Positions 1 to 8,215 of a stretch of 64,000 nt of DNA are shown piece by piece. The stretch is taken from positions 3,987,501-4,051,500 of the forward strand of contig NC_014623.1 in assembly GCF_000165485.1 (NCBI RefSeq). The letters are read 5' to 3'. Source of the DNA: Stigmatella aurantiaca DW4/3-1 (GTDB taxonomy: Bacteria; Myxococcota; Myxococcia; Myxococcales; Myxococcaceae). Position numbers and translations under genes: made by a program. Position 1 is the first letter of the stretch, and each line of letters begins with the position of its first letter. The notes beneath the pieces are model-generated. The model did no database searches, was not told the origin of the DNA, and was given only the letters and a program-made list of their open reading frames with translations.

Positions 1-706
1 CGTCCAGCAGCTCCATCACGCCTTTCCGCGCGTCCACGCGGCCGTGGTAGAGCAGGACGGGCGGGTCCTTCAGCGCCCCGGGCGCCGAGTCCTTCCGAGG
101 GTGGAAGCGGCGGGTGTCCGTGGCGCCAGGCACGAAGGTGAAGCGCTCCAGCGGGGTGCCATGGTGGCCCTGGACTTCCTCGGCGAAGGTCCGGCTGCCG
201 ATCAGCAGCGCCCCGGAGTGGCCCAGCACCGCCAGCATGGCCTGCTTGTGGGTGCCGCAGCAGGTGCCCACCCAGTGTCCGTCTCCTCCCTGGATCGACA
301 CGACATTGGGCAGGCCCAGCCGCCGGCTCGCCTCCAGGGCCGCCAGGCCGCACGGGTAGCCGTACTGCGCGTGGATGAGATCAAACGGGCGCTCGCGGTG
401 TTCCCGCTCCACGGTGGCGACCATGTCCTCGACATCCTGCTCGAAGCTGGCCGGCAGACCGGCGTTGATCCGCTGCTCTCCCTGGGACTCACGTCCCAGC
501 ACCCGGGCGCCTGGGATGCCGGGAGGCGGTCCTCCGCCGTAGACCGAGGCGCCCGCGGCGTCGTTCCGGTACTGGCTGACCATCGTCACGTCGTGGCCGC
601 ACGCCACCAGCTCTTTGACCAGGTTGAGGGCGTAGACGCTCATGCCCGAGATGGCCGGGAAGAAGCGCCGGGAGATGAAGCAGATGCGCAGGGCGTTCTG
701 GCTCAT
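1..706 (-). CDS. Glycosyltransferase family 4 protein, 3' part missing
   Basis: Frame is open from ATG at 706 to the window edge, so only the N-terminal 235 residues are visible. The N-terminus (ICFISRRFFPAISGMSVYAL, then KELVACGHDVTMVSQ) is the acceptor-domain signature of GT-B family 4 enzymes. The visible part ends in the interdomain stretch PVLLYHGRVDARKGV, which normally leads into the nucleotide-sugar domain. The start overlaps the stop of the upstream isomerase gene by ATGA, so it is the last visible gene of a six-gene operon that starts with inositol-phosphate synthase. A family 4 enzyme next to an inositol synthase recalls MshA of mycothiol synthesis, but no MshB, MshC or MshD homologue is seen here. 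Donor and acceptor are unknown. Confidence 0.85.
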   Translation of the reverse strand, partial: MSQNALRICFISRRFFPAISGMSVYALNLVKELVACGHDVTMVSQYRNDAAGASVYGGGPPPGIPGARVLGRESQGEQRINAGLPASFEQDVEDMVATVEREHRERPFDLIHAQYGYPCGLAALEASRRLGLPNVVSIQGGDGHWVGTCCGTHKQAMLAVLGHSGALLIGSRTFAEEVQGHHGTPLERFTFVPGATDTRRFHPRKDSAPGALKDPPVLLYHGRVDARKGVMELLD

Positions 707-1572
707 GCCGCTACCCCCGCATCCGAGGGAAGCCGCGCCCGGAGCCACTCGAGCGCTTCGGGAATCATGGTGTGCGCGCGGTGCGCGTCCCGGGAGAGTT
801 CGATGCAGACGAGCTTGTCGTAGCGCGCCTGGATGAGTTCCCGGAGCACCGGGATGACGTCCAGGTCTCCCTCGCCGAAGGGCAGGTGTTCGTGCACCCC
901 TCGCTTCATGTCCTCCAGGGCCACCGTGCCGAGCACGGGGGCGAACTCACGCACGGCGTCCACGGGCTCGCGCTCCTGGGTCACCAGGAGGTGTCCCACG
1001 TCCAGGGCCAGCTTGAAGGGCGCCGCCCCCAGGAGCTTCACCTCTTCCTGGAGCTGACGCCAGGCGTCCACCGTCTCCACCAGCATGCCGGGTTCGGGCT
1101 CCATCGCGAGCACCACGCCCCGGGAGGCGGCATGGTCCGACAGGCGGGCCACGCCATCCACCAGCCAGCGCCAGGTGTCCTTCAGCACCACCTCGCCTCG
1201 CCGGGGGACCCCCGCCCAGAAGGAGACCGCCTCGCCCCGGCAGGTGGCACAGACGTCCACCGCCCGGCGCAGGAAGTCGAGCCTGCGCGCCCGCCCCTCT
1301 GCCTCGGGGCTGATCAGCGTGGGCTCATGTTTGGCCCGGGGGTTGAGCAGGAACCGGGCGCCCGTTTCCACCACCAGGCCGAGCCCAAGCTGCTCCAGCA
1401 ACCCCGCCAGCATTTCCGCGCGGCAGAGCAGGTTGGGAGCCAATGGATCGAAGTGGTGGTGATCCAGCGTGAGGGCCACGCCGTCGTAGCCGCTGTCGGC
1501 GATGAGCCGCAAGGCGTCTCCGAGACGATGGTTGGCGGCTCCGTTCGTGTTGTACGCAAAGCGCAATGTCAT
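703..1572 (-). CDS. Sugar phosphate isomerase/epimerase-like TIM-barrel protein
   Basis: 289 residues from an ATG at 1572 that overlaps the YcaO stop (ATGA). The fold is that of the xylose-isomerase-like/AP-endonuclease 2 family: LTLDHHHFDP near the N-terminus, LVVETGARFL, the metal-ligand Glu in AMEPEPGM, DVGH, a later LEDMKRG and a C-terminal CIELSRDAH. These acidic and His residues are the usual divalent-metal site. Relatives such as IolE, IolH and IolI act on keto-inositols and sugars. Together with the inositol synthase and Gfo/Idh/MocA dehydrogenase in the same operon, isomerisation or dehydration of a cyclitol or keto-sugar is the likeliest role, but the substrate is inferred. An upstream extension of the frame was rejected because it runs through the YcaO gene. 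Confidence 0.85.
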   Translation of the reverse strand: MTLRFAYNTNGAANHRLGDALRLIADSGYDGVALTLDHHHFDPLAPNLLCRAEMLAGLLEQLGLGLVVETGARFLLNPRAKHEPTLISPEAEGRARRLDFLRRAVDVCATCRGEAVSFWAGVPRRGEVVLKDTWRWLVDGVARLSDHAASRGVVLAMEPEPGMLVETVDAWRQLQEEVKLLGAAPFKLALDVGHLLVTQEREPVDAVREFAPVLGTVALEDMKRGVHEHLPFGEGDLDVIPVLRELIQARYDKLVCIELSRDAHRAHTMIPEALEWLRARLPSDAGVAA

Positions 1573-3056
1573 GACCGGCCTCCTCCAAAACGGCGGGTAC
1601 GAAGCACTGTTTGCACGCTGTGACGCCCCGGTTCCCGGTAGAGCGGGTAGAGCGAACCCAGCCGTTGCTCGGCCAGCCGCACGTTGAACCAGGCGGGGCC
1701 CCCCAGGCGCTCCTCGGCCGATGCCGTCAGCCGCACGCGCTGGGCCCCCTCGGGGGGAGGCCCCAGGCCGGCCAGGGGATCCTGGCGCGCCAGCAGACGG
1801 GACAGGTTCCGTTCTCCCAGCCGGGAGTAGGTCATCGTCTCCACCTCGAGCCCTGGGACGAGGGTCTTCACCACGTGGATGGAGTGGTCCGGAGGGGACA
1901 GGTCGATGATCAGGACGTCGAAGCCGGTCAGGAGGAGCCCATCCACCACCTGGGCACAGCGCTCCGAGGGGGCCTCGGCGGTGACGGCCTCGGGCAGGTT
2001 CGCGAAGCGGACCTTGTGGCGGCACTGAAGGGTCTGTGTGGTCAGCTCCCGCAGGGCTGCCACGGGCATGCTGGCCCACTCGACCATGCCCTGGAGCGCC
2101 CGGGGTTCCTCCTGGCGGAGGTCCACCTGGGGCAGGAATCGCTCCAGATAGCCGGAGGGCGCCACCCGGGCCACGGCCTCCAGGGGGCCGTGCATGAAGG
2201 CCTTGCGCGCCCGCGAGCCGGCGTATTCCAGCAGGGCCTTGCGCAGGGCCCGGTTCCGGTCGGGATCGGCCGCCTCGCCGCAGGCGGTCACCATCAGCGG
2301 CTGCTCGCCGGGGGATGGATCGTTGCCCACCACGTACAGGTTGACGAGGCCAAACTCCAGGCTGGCCAGCTTGGGAATGATCTCGATGCCCGCCTGGCGG
2401 TACCGCTCCAGCAACTCCTGGATGTCAGGGGGCAGGTTGGCCTCTTCGAGGTCCAGGACGACGCCTCGATCCATGGCCCTGAATTGCAAGCCATTGCCGT
2501 CTCGCTGTTGCAGTTCCAGCAGGGCGTGGGCCAGGGCTTGGGACTGGCTCAGTCCGGCCCCCTGGCCATTGGTGATGGGCAGGATGAGTGGGGAGTGTCC
2601 CCGGAGCTGGCCCGGGTGAATGGCCACGAACTCCTCGGGCACCAGGACGGGCTCTCCGGTGGACAGCCGCTTCATCTCGAGCCAGGTCAGCGGCATGTCT
2701 GGCTGATAGGGGCTGCCCGCGGGCAGTCCCAGCGTCAGGGGATCCGCCACCCCCCGCGTGCCCCGGAGGCGCACCATCTCGGTGTAGCTGCCATGGAAGC
2801 GTGGCAGACCCGCGAGGGTCTTCTCGGCGAACACCTCCTCGGCCAGCTCGCCAATGGCGCTGACCATCGCTTCTTCTTCGGTGGCGCCGTAGCCGTGGGA
2901 GGTGATCCACGGCCCTTTTTCCATGCGCAGGCTGGAGGCCACCACGGGGATGCCGAGCCGGTCGATGCCGTCGTCCCGGAACAGCAGCAGCTCTCCGGCG
3001 GGCATGGCGCGCGCGTAGGCCTCTCGCGCCTCCGTCAGGCTGGGTTGCTCCTTCAT
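1569..3056 (-). CDS. YcaO-like ATP-dependent cyclodehydratase/amide-activating protein
   Basis: 495 residues, starting at an ATG that overlaps the upstream gene by ATGA. Core YcaO features are present: GIPVVASS (35-42), the first ATP/Mg helix GYGATEEEAMVSAIGELAEE (55-74), TNGQGAG (162-168) followed by LELQQRD (180-186), and ALRKALLEYAGSR (270-282). YcaO enzymes phosphorylate an amide oxygen to make azolines, thioamides or amidines, usually on ribosomal peptides, or act in S12 methylthiolation. The C-terminus ends RRFGGGRS and lacks the PxPxP tail typical of azoline-forming members. No TfuA, E1-like partner, dehydrogenase or precursor peptide is seen nearby. Its setting among inositol and sugar genes is unusual. 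Family assignment is firm; substrate and bond formed are unknown. Confidence 0.85.
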   Translation of the reverse strand: MKEQPSLTEAREAYARAMPAGELLLFRDDGIDRLGIPVVASSLRMEKGPWITSHGYGATEEEAMVSAIGELAEEVFAEKTLAGLPRFHGSYTEMVRLRGTRGVADPLTLGLPAGSPYQPDMPLTWLEMKRLSTGEPVLVPEEFVAIHPGQLRGHSPLILPITNGQGAGLSQSQALAHALLELQQRDGNGLQFRAMDRGVVLDLEEANLPPDIQELLERYRQAGIEIIPKLASLEFGLVNLYVVGNDPSPGEQPLMVTACGEAADPDRNRALRKALLEYAGSRARKAFMHGPLEAVARVAPSGYLERFLPQVDLRQEEPRALQGMVEWASMPVAALRELTTQTLQCRHKVRFANLPEAVTAEAPSERCAQVVDGLLLTGFDVLIIDLSPPDHSIHVVKTLVPGLEVETMTYSRLGERNLSRLLARQDPLAGLGPPPEGAQRVRLTASAEERLGGPAWFNVRLAEQRLGSLYPLYREPGRHSVQTVLRTRRFGGGRS

Positions 3057-3886
3057 GACAGTTCCTCCATGGGCACGGGCTGCGTGTGGGGCATCCCCGC
3101 GAGCAGCCGATCGAACAAGGCCAGCGCATGTGTGCGGGTGACACCCCGGGCAAACTCGAAGGGGGTGAAGACGTTCTCGAACGGAAGTTGTTCGAACACC
3201 TGGCGGTAGTGGCGCAGCTCCCCATGGCTCATGGGAATCGCGTAGTGAAAGCCCTTGTGGCACGAGAGCCCCGTGGGCTTGCCCTGGGCGTTCAGCTCCA
3301 CCTTGAGGGCATCGCCGCAGAAGAGCGAGCGCGTGTGCGCGTCGTACAGCACACACTGGCCTTCGTAGTGGCCGCCCACGGGGTGCAGGGTCAACCCTGG
3401 CGCCACCTCGTGCACGCCGTCCACGGGCCAGCGCACCCGGAATGCCTTGGTGTAAGGGATGGCGTCGCGGTGGAGCACCAGCAGCGGCTCGAACCACTCC
3501 TGGAGTTGCCACAGCGCCCCGAACCCATGCGGGTGCGAGGCGGACAGCACCCGGAGGCCCCCGAGCGAGGCCATGTGCTCCAGCGCCCCCCGCGAGTACC
3601 AGGGGGCGCCCTCGAAGGCGACGTTGCCGTCCAGCCGCCGGATGAGCCAGCCCGTGGAGCCCAGGCCGAAGGCCGGCGTGCAGTGAAAGCCCAGGATGCC
3701 TGGCAGTGCCTCGTACCAGGAGGACGTGAGTGTCTCGCCCACCTGGGAAGCGGAGCGGAAGTTCCAGCCATTCTCGGGCAGGGCGTTGCGCACGTCCGTG
3801 CAAATGGGACAGCCCGGCGGGTGCTCGTGCGAGAACCAGGGCTGCCACCAGCCACAGTGAGAGCAGGCGTAGCGGATCAGCGGCAT
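3053..3886 (-). CDS. Metallo-beta-lactamase-fold protein with N-terminal zinc ribbon
   Basis: 277 residues. It opens with a rubredoxin-like ribbon (C8, C11, C26, C29) before a hydrolase-like core. Metal-ligand candidates are H118 and H120 in SASHPHGFG, H173 in GGHYEGQ and D192 in FCGDALK. The classic HxHxDH motif is altered: the Asp-His pair is replaced by Phe-Gly, so one of the two metal sites may be lost or rebuilt. The gene sits between a Gfo/Idh/MocA gene (10-base overlap) and the YcaO gene (ATGA overlap), so it probably works in the same pathway. Hydrolase, thioesterase-like or redox function cannot be told from sequence. Confidence 0.75.
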   Translation of the reverse strand: MPLIRYACSHCGWWQPWFSHEHPPGCPICTDVRNALPENGWNFRSASQVGETLTSSWYEALPGILGFHCTPAFGLGSTGWLIRRLDGNVAFEGAPWYSRGALEHMASLGGLRVLSASHPHGFGALWQLQEWFEPLLVLHRDAIPYTKAFRVRWPVDGVHEVAPGLTLHPVGGHYEGQCVLYDAHTRSLFCGDALKVELNAQGKPTGLSCHKGFHYAIPMSHGELRHYRQVFEQLPFENVFTPFEFARGVTRTHALALFDRLLAGMPHTQPVPMEELS

Positions 3887-4902
3887 GGTGTCCCGTCTTG
3901 GAGGGGAGGGGTGGCCTGGGCCAGCAGGCGCAGCAGGCGGATGTCCCGGTCAGGGGAGAACGGTTGGGGACGGCCTTCCAGGACACAGGCCGAGAAGGCC
4001 TCAATCTGGTGGAGGAAGGGGCTCCGATCCTCGGCGGGCGAGAGGGGCACGGGGGTCTCCTCTCCAGTCACCGCGTCCGTCAGGGTCAGCGTGCCCCCGG
4101 GCGTCTGTCCCATGCTCTTGTAGGCCAGGGCCCGGGCCTTGGTGCCAATCAGCTCCAGGGTTCGCCGCGGATAGGCATCCGGACAGTTGTAGGCCACCTG
4201 GAGGATCCCCAGGATGCCGCTGCGGAACTGGCCCATGAGCACCGCCCCGTCGTCCACCGGGTAGTCGTGGACGCGCCGCTGCAACAGGGCGGTGAGCGAG
4301 CTCCACTCGTCCTGCAGCAGGACCTCCAGCAGATCCAGCCCGTGAGGGGCCAGATCGATCATCGCCCCACCCCCGGCCTGGCGGGGATCGACCCGCCAGT
4401 TGTGGGGCGCCCAGTCGCGCGGCAGCCAGCACGCATAGTGGATGCGTGCTTGGGTGATGGTGCCCAGCATGCCCTCCTGCACGAGCGTGCGCAGGCGCCG
4501 GTGGATGGCGTGGTGGCGCTGATCGAAGGCGGTGGCGTAGTGGACGCCCGCCCGCCGGCAGGCCTCCACCATGCGCTCGCCCCCCTCGGGCGTGATGGCC
4601 ATGGGCTTCTCGCACAGCACGTGCTTGCCTGCGGCCGCGCAGGCCTCCGTGATGGCCGGGTGCAGGTGGTTGGGGGTGGCGATGTAGACCGCATCCACGC
4701 CGGGATGGGCCAGGGCCTCGGCCAGCGCCGTGTACCGGAGCGCCTCGTTGCCGGAGATGCGCATCAGCATCTCGGCATCCGGGTCGCACAGGGCCACCAG
4801 GCTCGCGTTGTCCGCGGCCTGGATGGCGGGCGCTACGTAGTCCCGGGCCACCCAACCACACCCCACGATGGCCCAACCGAGTCTGCGCGGGTGGGAGGAC
4901 AT
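3877..4902 (-). CDS. Gfo/Idh/MocA family NAD(P)-dependent oxidoreductase
   Basis: 341 residues with an N-terminal Rossmann motif AIVGCGWVARDY (11-22), the acidic ribose-binding end of strand 2 (ALCDPD, 37-42) and the family hallmark CEKP with catalytic Lys99. Length is typical. Members oxidise or reduce a hydroxyl/keto group on sugars and inositols (for example IolG). The ATG at 4902 follows the stop of inositol-phosphate synthase by three bases. Working directly after an inositol synthase, a cyclitol dehydrogenase producing an inosose is the natural guess, but sugar or sugar-phosphate substrates are equally possible by sequence. Confidence 0.9.
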   Translation of the reverse strand: MSSHPRRLGWAIVGCGWVARDYVAPAIQAADNASLVALCDPDAEMLMRISGNEALRYTALAEALAHPGVDAVYIATPNHLHPAITEACAAAGKHVLCEKPMAITPEGGERMVEACRRAGVHYATAFDQRHHAIHRRLRTLVQEGMLGTITQARIHYACWLPRDWAPHNWRVDPRQAGGGAMIDLAPHGLDLLEVLLQDEWSSLTALLQRRVHDYPVDDGAVLMGQFRSGILGILQVAYNCPDAYPRRTLELIGTKARALAYKSMGQTPGGTLTLTDAVTGEETPVPLSPAEDRSPFLHQIEAFSACVLEGRPQPFSPDRDIRLLRLLAQATPPLQDGTPCR

Positions 4903-4905
4903 GGG

Positions 4906-6129
4906 TCAGCCCCGGATGCGCTCTTTGCCGAGGACGGGCTGCACGCCCCCGCCGGACAGCCAGCTCATGAGGCGGCGCTGCTGCTCCGCCATGGCATGCT
5001 CCACCTTGCCCCCGTTCTGCGTCATGGGGGCCTTGAAGAAGCAGCCCAGCGCGTCGATGACTCCGGCCTCGCCGCGGCGCTTGGCCAGGTCCAGCGTGCG
5101 CGCCAGCTCCACCACGAGCGGGGCCGCCAGGATGGAGTCCTTGCAGAGGAAGTTGAGCTTGAGCTGCATGGGCTGGCCCAGGAAGCCCACGACGTCGATG
5201 TTGTCCCAGGCCTCCTTGTTGTCCCCGCGGGGCCGGTAGTACTGGATCTGGACGATGTGGTCCTGGACCTTGTAGCCGAGGATGCTGTCGAGCGCGGCGC
5301 CCTTGGTGTCGATCTTGTTGGCCTTCGAGGCCGGATCATTGAGGGCCTCCCCGTCCCGGTTGCCCAGGATGTTGGTGGAGTACCACCCCTCGACGTGCAG
5401 CGCGCGGTCCCTCAGGGCCGGGGCGATCACCGTCTTGAGCATCGTCTGGCCCGTCTTGCCATCCTTGCCGGCCAGGGGCGAGCCGTTGCGCTGGGCGAGC
5501 AGCAGCAGCGCCGGCACGTCGGCGGCGATGCTCGGCGTGAAGTTGGCGAACGGCGTCCCGTCGGCGATGGCCGCATAGGCGTAGAGCATCGCTGGGCCGA
5601 TGTCCGGATCATCCGCGTCGAGCGCCGCCTCGAAGGCCTCGGGCGTGAGGAACTTGGGCTGCGTCAAGTCCACCGCGCGCTCGGTCGAGGCCAGGTTGAT
5701 GACCACCACCCGGTGGACGCCTTGCTCCTTGCGGAAGCGCGCCAGATCGTCGCGGATGGCCTGTACCTGCTCGCGCAGGCTGCGCGTCTTCTTGCTGGAG
5801 GTGCCCACCACATTCTTGCAGAAGCTCGTGTTGGACACGGCGCTCCAGGGCCGCATCTGGCTCAGCACGGGGGCCACGGCTTCGAGCTGGCTCTCGGTCA
5901 GCACCGCGTGGTTGCGCGCCGCCTGTGCGAGATCATCCTCGAACAGATCCCAACCGCCGAAGGTCAGGGCCTCGTAGTCGATCAGACCCAGATCCCGCGC
6001 GGCCGCCAGGGGCAACCCCTTGGTGTCCACCCGCCCCCGGCGGAGAAGTTCCAGGCCCGCGACCGCCGTCGTCGCTACTGCTCCCCCCAAGCCCACAATC
6101 GCAACACCCAAGCGCTCGTTATTCGCCAT
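4906..6129 (-). CDS. Myo-inositol-1(3)-phosphate synthase
   Basis: 407 residues from ATG 6129; a longer frame to 6246 exists but adds a non-homologous Pro/Arg-rich stretch. Family features in order: the glycine-rich AIVGLGGAVATTAVAG near the N-terminus, the signature YSTNILGNRDGEAL, a KANKIDTKG stretch at the active-site lysine region, and LCKDSILAAPLVVEL near the C-terminus. The enzyme converts glucose-6-phosphate to inositol-phosphate with an internal NAD redox cycle. It is the first gene of the YcaO/glycosyltransferase operon, which suggests it supplies inositol for a dedicated product rather than for phosphatidylinositol. Upstream AGAGGA is 11 bases before the ATG. Confidence 0.9.
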   Translation of the reverse strand: MANNERLGVAIVGLGGAVATTAVAGLELLRRGRVDTKGLPLAAARDLGLIDYEALTFGGWDLFEDDLAQAARNHAVLTESQLEAVAPVLSQMRPWSAVSNTSFCKNVVGTSSKKTRSLREQVQAIRDDLARFRKEQGVHRVVVINLASTERAVDLTQPKFLTPEAFEAALDADDPDIGPAMLYAYAAIADGTPFANFTPSIAADVPALLLLAQRNGSPLAGKDGKTGQTMLKTVIAPALRDRALHVEGWYSTNILGNRDGEALNDPASKANKIDTKGAALDSILGYKVQDHIVQIQYYRPRGDNKEAWDNIDVVGFLGQPMQLKLNFLCKDSILAAPLVVELARTLDLAKRRGEAGVIDALGCFFKAPMTQNGGKVEHAMAEQQRRLMSWLSGGGVQPVLGKERIRG

Positions 6130-6344
6130 GACCCTTGAGATTCCTCTCCCGGACAACGCCATCCCTGACTCGCAGCAGCTCCCATCTCGTGGAGGGAGGG
6201 CAGCTCCAGGATGTGTGGAGCGGCTCCGGGGAATGCGGTCAGGCATCCGCCCGCTGCGAGTACTCCAGAAGAGTCCTCACCCCAGGGCGGGGCTTCAACA
6301 CCGCCTGGAGGAAGAGGGGAGTGTCTGATCGAGGAAGCAAGTGC
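6130..6344. other. Intergenic gap between MATE gene and inositol operon
   Basis: 215 bases of GC-rich sequence. I find no small open frame with a Shine-Dalgarno that could be a YcaO precursor peptide and no clear terminator. A short inverted GAGA-N4-TCTC lies just before the inositol-synthase start. The operon promoter may be here. Confidence 0.3.
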
Positions 6345-7790
6345 TCAGAGGGACCGCGTTTTCCATTTCCCTTGACGGAAGAGGGCCGCGCTGGTGATGC
6401 CCAGGACCGCGTAGGTGATGGCGATGGCCAGAAAGGCGCCTTCGGGACCTAGCCCCGCGGGGCCGGTGAGTGCATAGGCCAACGGAATCTGGAGCCCCCA
6501 GGCGCACAGCAGGTTGATGGCGGTCGGCGTGGTGGTATCCCCCGCGCCGTTGAACGCGTGGGGGATGATTGTGACAAAGGCGTAGAGGAAGAGGCCCCAG
6601 CTGAGGATCCGCAGGCCGCGCGAGGCGTGGAGCACCACGTCGGCTTCGATCGTGAAGGCGCGGATGAGCGGCTCGGAGAGGGTCAGGAACACCAGGCTCA
6701 CCCCGCCCAGAAAGAGAATGGTGAAGAGGCTCGCCCGCCAGGTGACGCGCTCGGCACGCTCCGCGTCCCGGGCCCCCAGGCTCTGGCCCACCAGGGTGCC
6801 GACGGCGTGGCTCATCCCCCAGGAGGGTTGCTGGGCGAAGAGGATGATCCGCATGACGAGGGTGTAGCCGGCCATGGCCGCGCTGCCGAAGCTGGCGACG
6901 ATGCGCATCAGCACCAGCCAGCTCGACAAGCCCAGCACGGACTGGAGGATGGCGCCGCCGGACAGCCGCAGCAGGGAGAGCATCGTGGAGGGCTCGAGCC
7001 GCAGGTGGCGCCGTCCCAGGCCCAGCCGTCCTCCTCCCCGCATCAGGCGATGGAGCTGGTAGACCACCCCCGTGAGGCGCCCGAGGGTGGTGGCGATCGC
7101 CGCGCCCGCCACGCCCAGGCCTGGAACGGGCCCCAGGCCGAAGATGAAGAGCGGGGCCAGCACGATGTTGACGGAGTTGGCCAGGAACAGCGCCCGCATG
7201 GAGGTGGCCGCATCCCCCGCGCCGCGCAGGATGGCGCTGATGAGAAACAACGGCATGACGATGACGAAGCTGCCCAGCATCACCTGGGTGTAGGGAGCGC
7301 CTTGTGCCACCACTGCGGGCGAGGCGCCCAGGGCCGAGAGCAGCGGCCGGGCGAACAGCACGCCCAGCACCGACATGGGCAGGGCCAGCAGCAATCCGAG
7401 CCCCAGGGTCTGCACCGCCGCGCTCGCGGCCCTCTCGGGGTTCTTCTCCCCCATGCGCCGGGAGACCAGCGCGGTGGCGCCGATGGACAGCCCCAAGGGG
7501 ACGGTATAGGCGAGCGTGAGCATCGACTCCGTGAGGCCCACCGTGGCCACGGCCTCCGCCCCCAGGCGCGAGACGAAGAAGACGTCCACCAGGGCGAAGA
7601 CGGACTCCATCACCATCTCCAGCACCATGGGGACGGACAACAGCAGGAGCGCGCGATTCACGGGGCCCGTGCTGAAGTCCTGGTGCGAGCCGCGCACCGC
7701 CTCGGCCAGGGCGGCACGCCAGCCTTGGCCCTCCAAGGCGGCGGAAGGGGCCCCGGGGGCGAGTTCGGCGGAGACGGAGGGAAGGGACAT
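6345..7790 (-). CDS. MATE family multidrug/toxin efflux transporter
   Basis: 481 residues, with the twelve hydrophobic segments expected for MATE arranged as two homologous halves (LLLLSVPMVLEMVMESVFAL in helix 1; LLRLSGGAILQSVLGLSSW starting the second half). MATE proteins export cationic drugs or secondary metabolites with Na+ or H+ gradients. The start at 7790 has no purine-rich Shine-Dalgarno, and the first roughly 45 residues are a hydrophilic extension, so the true start may lie a little downstream. It lies 215 bases upstream of, and on the same strand as, the inositol/YcaO operon and could export its product, but a separate promoter cannot be excluded. Confidence 0.9.
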   Translation of the reverse strand: MSLPSVSAELAPGAPSAALEGQGWRAALAEAVRGSHQDFSTGPVNRALLLLSVPMVLEMVMESVFALVDVFFVSRLGAEAVATVGLTESMLTLAYTVPLGLSIGATALVSRRMGEKNPERAASAAVQTLGLGLLLALPMSVLGVLFARPLLSALGASPAVVAQGAPYTQVMLGSFVIVMPLFLISAILRGAGDAATSMRALFLANSVNIVLAPLFIFGLGPVPGLGVAGAAIATTLGRLTGVVYQLHRLMRGGGRLGLGRRHLRLEPSTMLSLLRLSGGAILQSVLGLSSWLVLMRIVASFGSAAMAGYTLVMRIILFAQQPSWGMSHAVGTLVGQSLGARDAERAERVTWRASLFTILFLGGVSLVFLTLSEPLIRAFTIEADVVLHASRGLRILSWGLFLYAFVTIIPHAFNGAGDTTTPTAINLLCAWGLQIPLAYALTGPAGLGPEGAFLAIAITYAVLGITSAALFRQGKWKTRSL

Positions 7791-8043
7791 GGAGGGGGGA
7801 GGGGAAGGGGAGGGATCGTTGCGCGCGAGGGAACGGCCCCTGTCCCACCCTTCATTCCATGCCGCTCGCAGCCGCTCGAGGGCGGACGAGGCTGCCGGGA
7901 GGATGAGTCCTCGGCAGGGTCGAGACGGTGGACATGCTTTCCCCCGCCCAGCGCCTCACGACGCCACAACCCCTCGGACGCTTCACCGCATTTCCACCGC
8001 CCTCCGGGTTCACGCGCCGCCCGCTGAACCCAGGACGACAGGG

Positions 8044-8074
8044 TTTACAGTTTTAAACTGTTTTGCATTATAAA
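8044..8074 (+). promoter_or_regulatory. Candidate sigma-70 promoter of the GH99-like gene
   Basis: TTTACA (8044-8049, 5 of 6 to consensus) and TATAAA (8069-8074, 5 of 6) are separated by 19 bases, slightly long. The local AT-richness contrasts sharply with the surrounding sequence. The element faces the glycosidase gene. Confidence 0.45.
8047..8061. promoter_or_regulatory. Perfect inverted repeat in promoter spacer, likely operator
   Basis: ACAGTTT-T-AAACTGT is a perfect 7-base inverted repeat around a single T. It starts inside the -35 box and fills most of the spacer up to the -10, the position where repressors normally block polymerase. The regulator is unknown; none is encoded next to it. 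Confidence 0.5.
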
Positions 8075-8215
8075 TTGTTCTTTCAGTTTAATGGTGTGCA
8101 TGTTACTGGGCCCCCACGGCAAGCAGACGTGCCGTTGTTTCATCGTGGCCTCGTTCCCTGTCTTCCCCCGTTTCAGACACGGTGCGTTGAGGCCTCCGAG
8201 CAAAGGAGCAGTCAC

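Larger units (their letters stand above)
7791..8215. other. Divergent intergenic region, MATE versus glycosidase
   Basis: 425 bases without a convincing gene. The first 250 bases are GC-rich with no motif I can support. The part from about 8041 to 8095 is strikingly AT-rich for this genome and holds the promoter and inverted repeat described separately. The rest (8096-8200) would be a roughly 130-base leader of the glycosidase mRNA. Confidence 0.5.

Noticed and set aside
6130-6344. Possible RiPP precursor peptide for the YcaO enzyme
   Set aside because: No short frame here has both a start with Shine-Dalgarno and a Cys/Ser/Thr-rich core. A precursor could lie outside the window.
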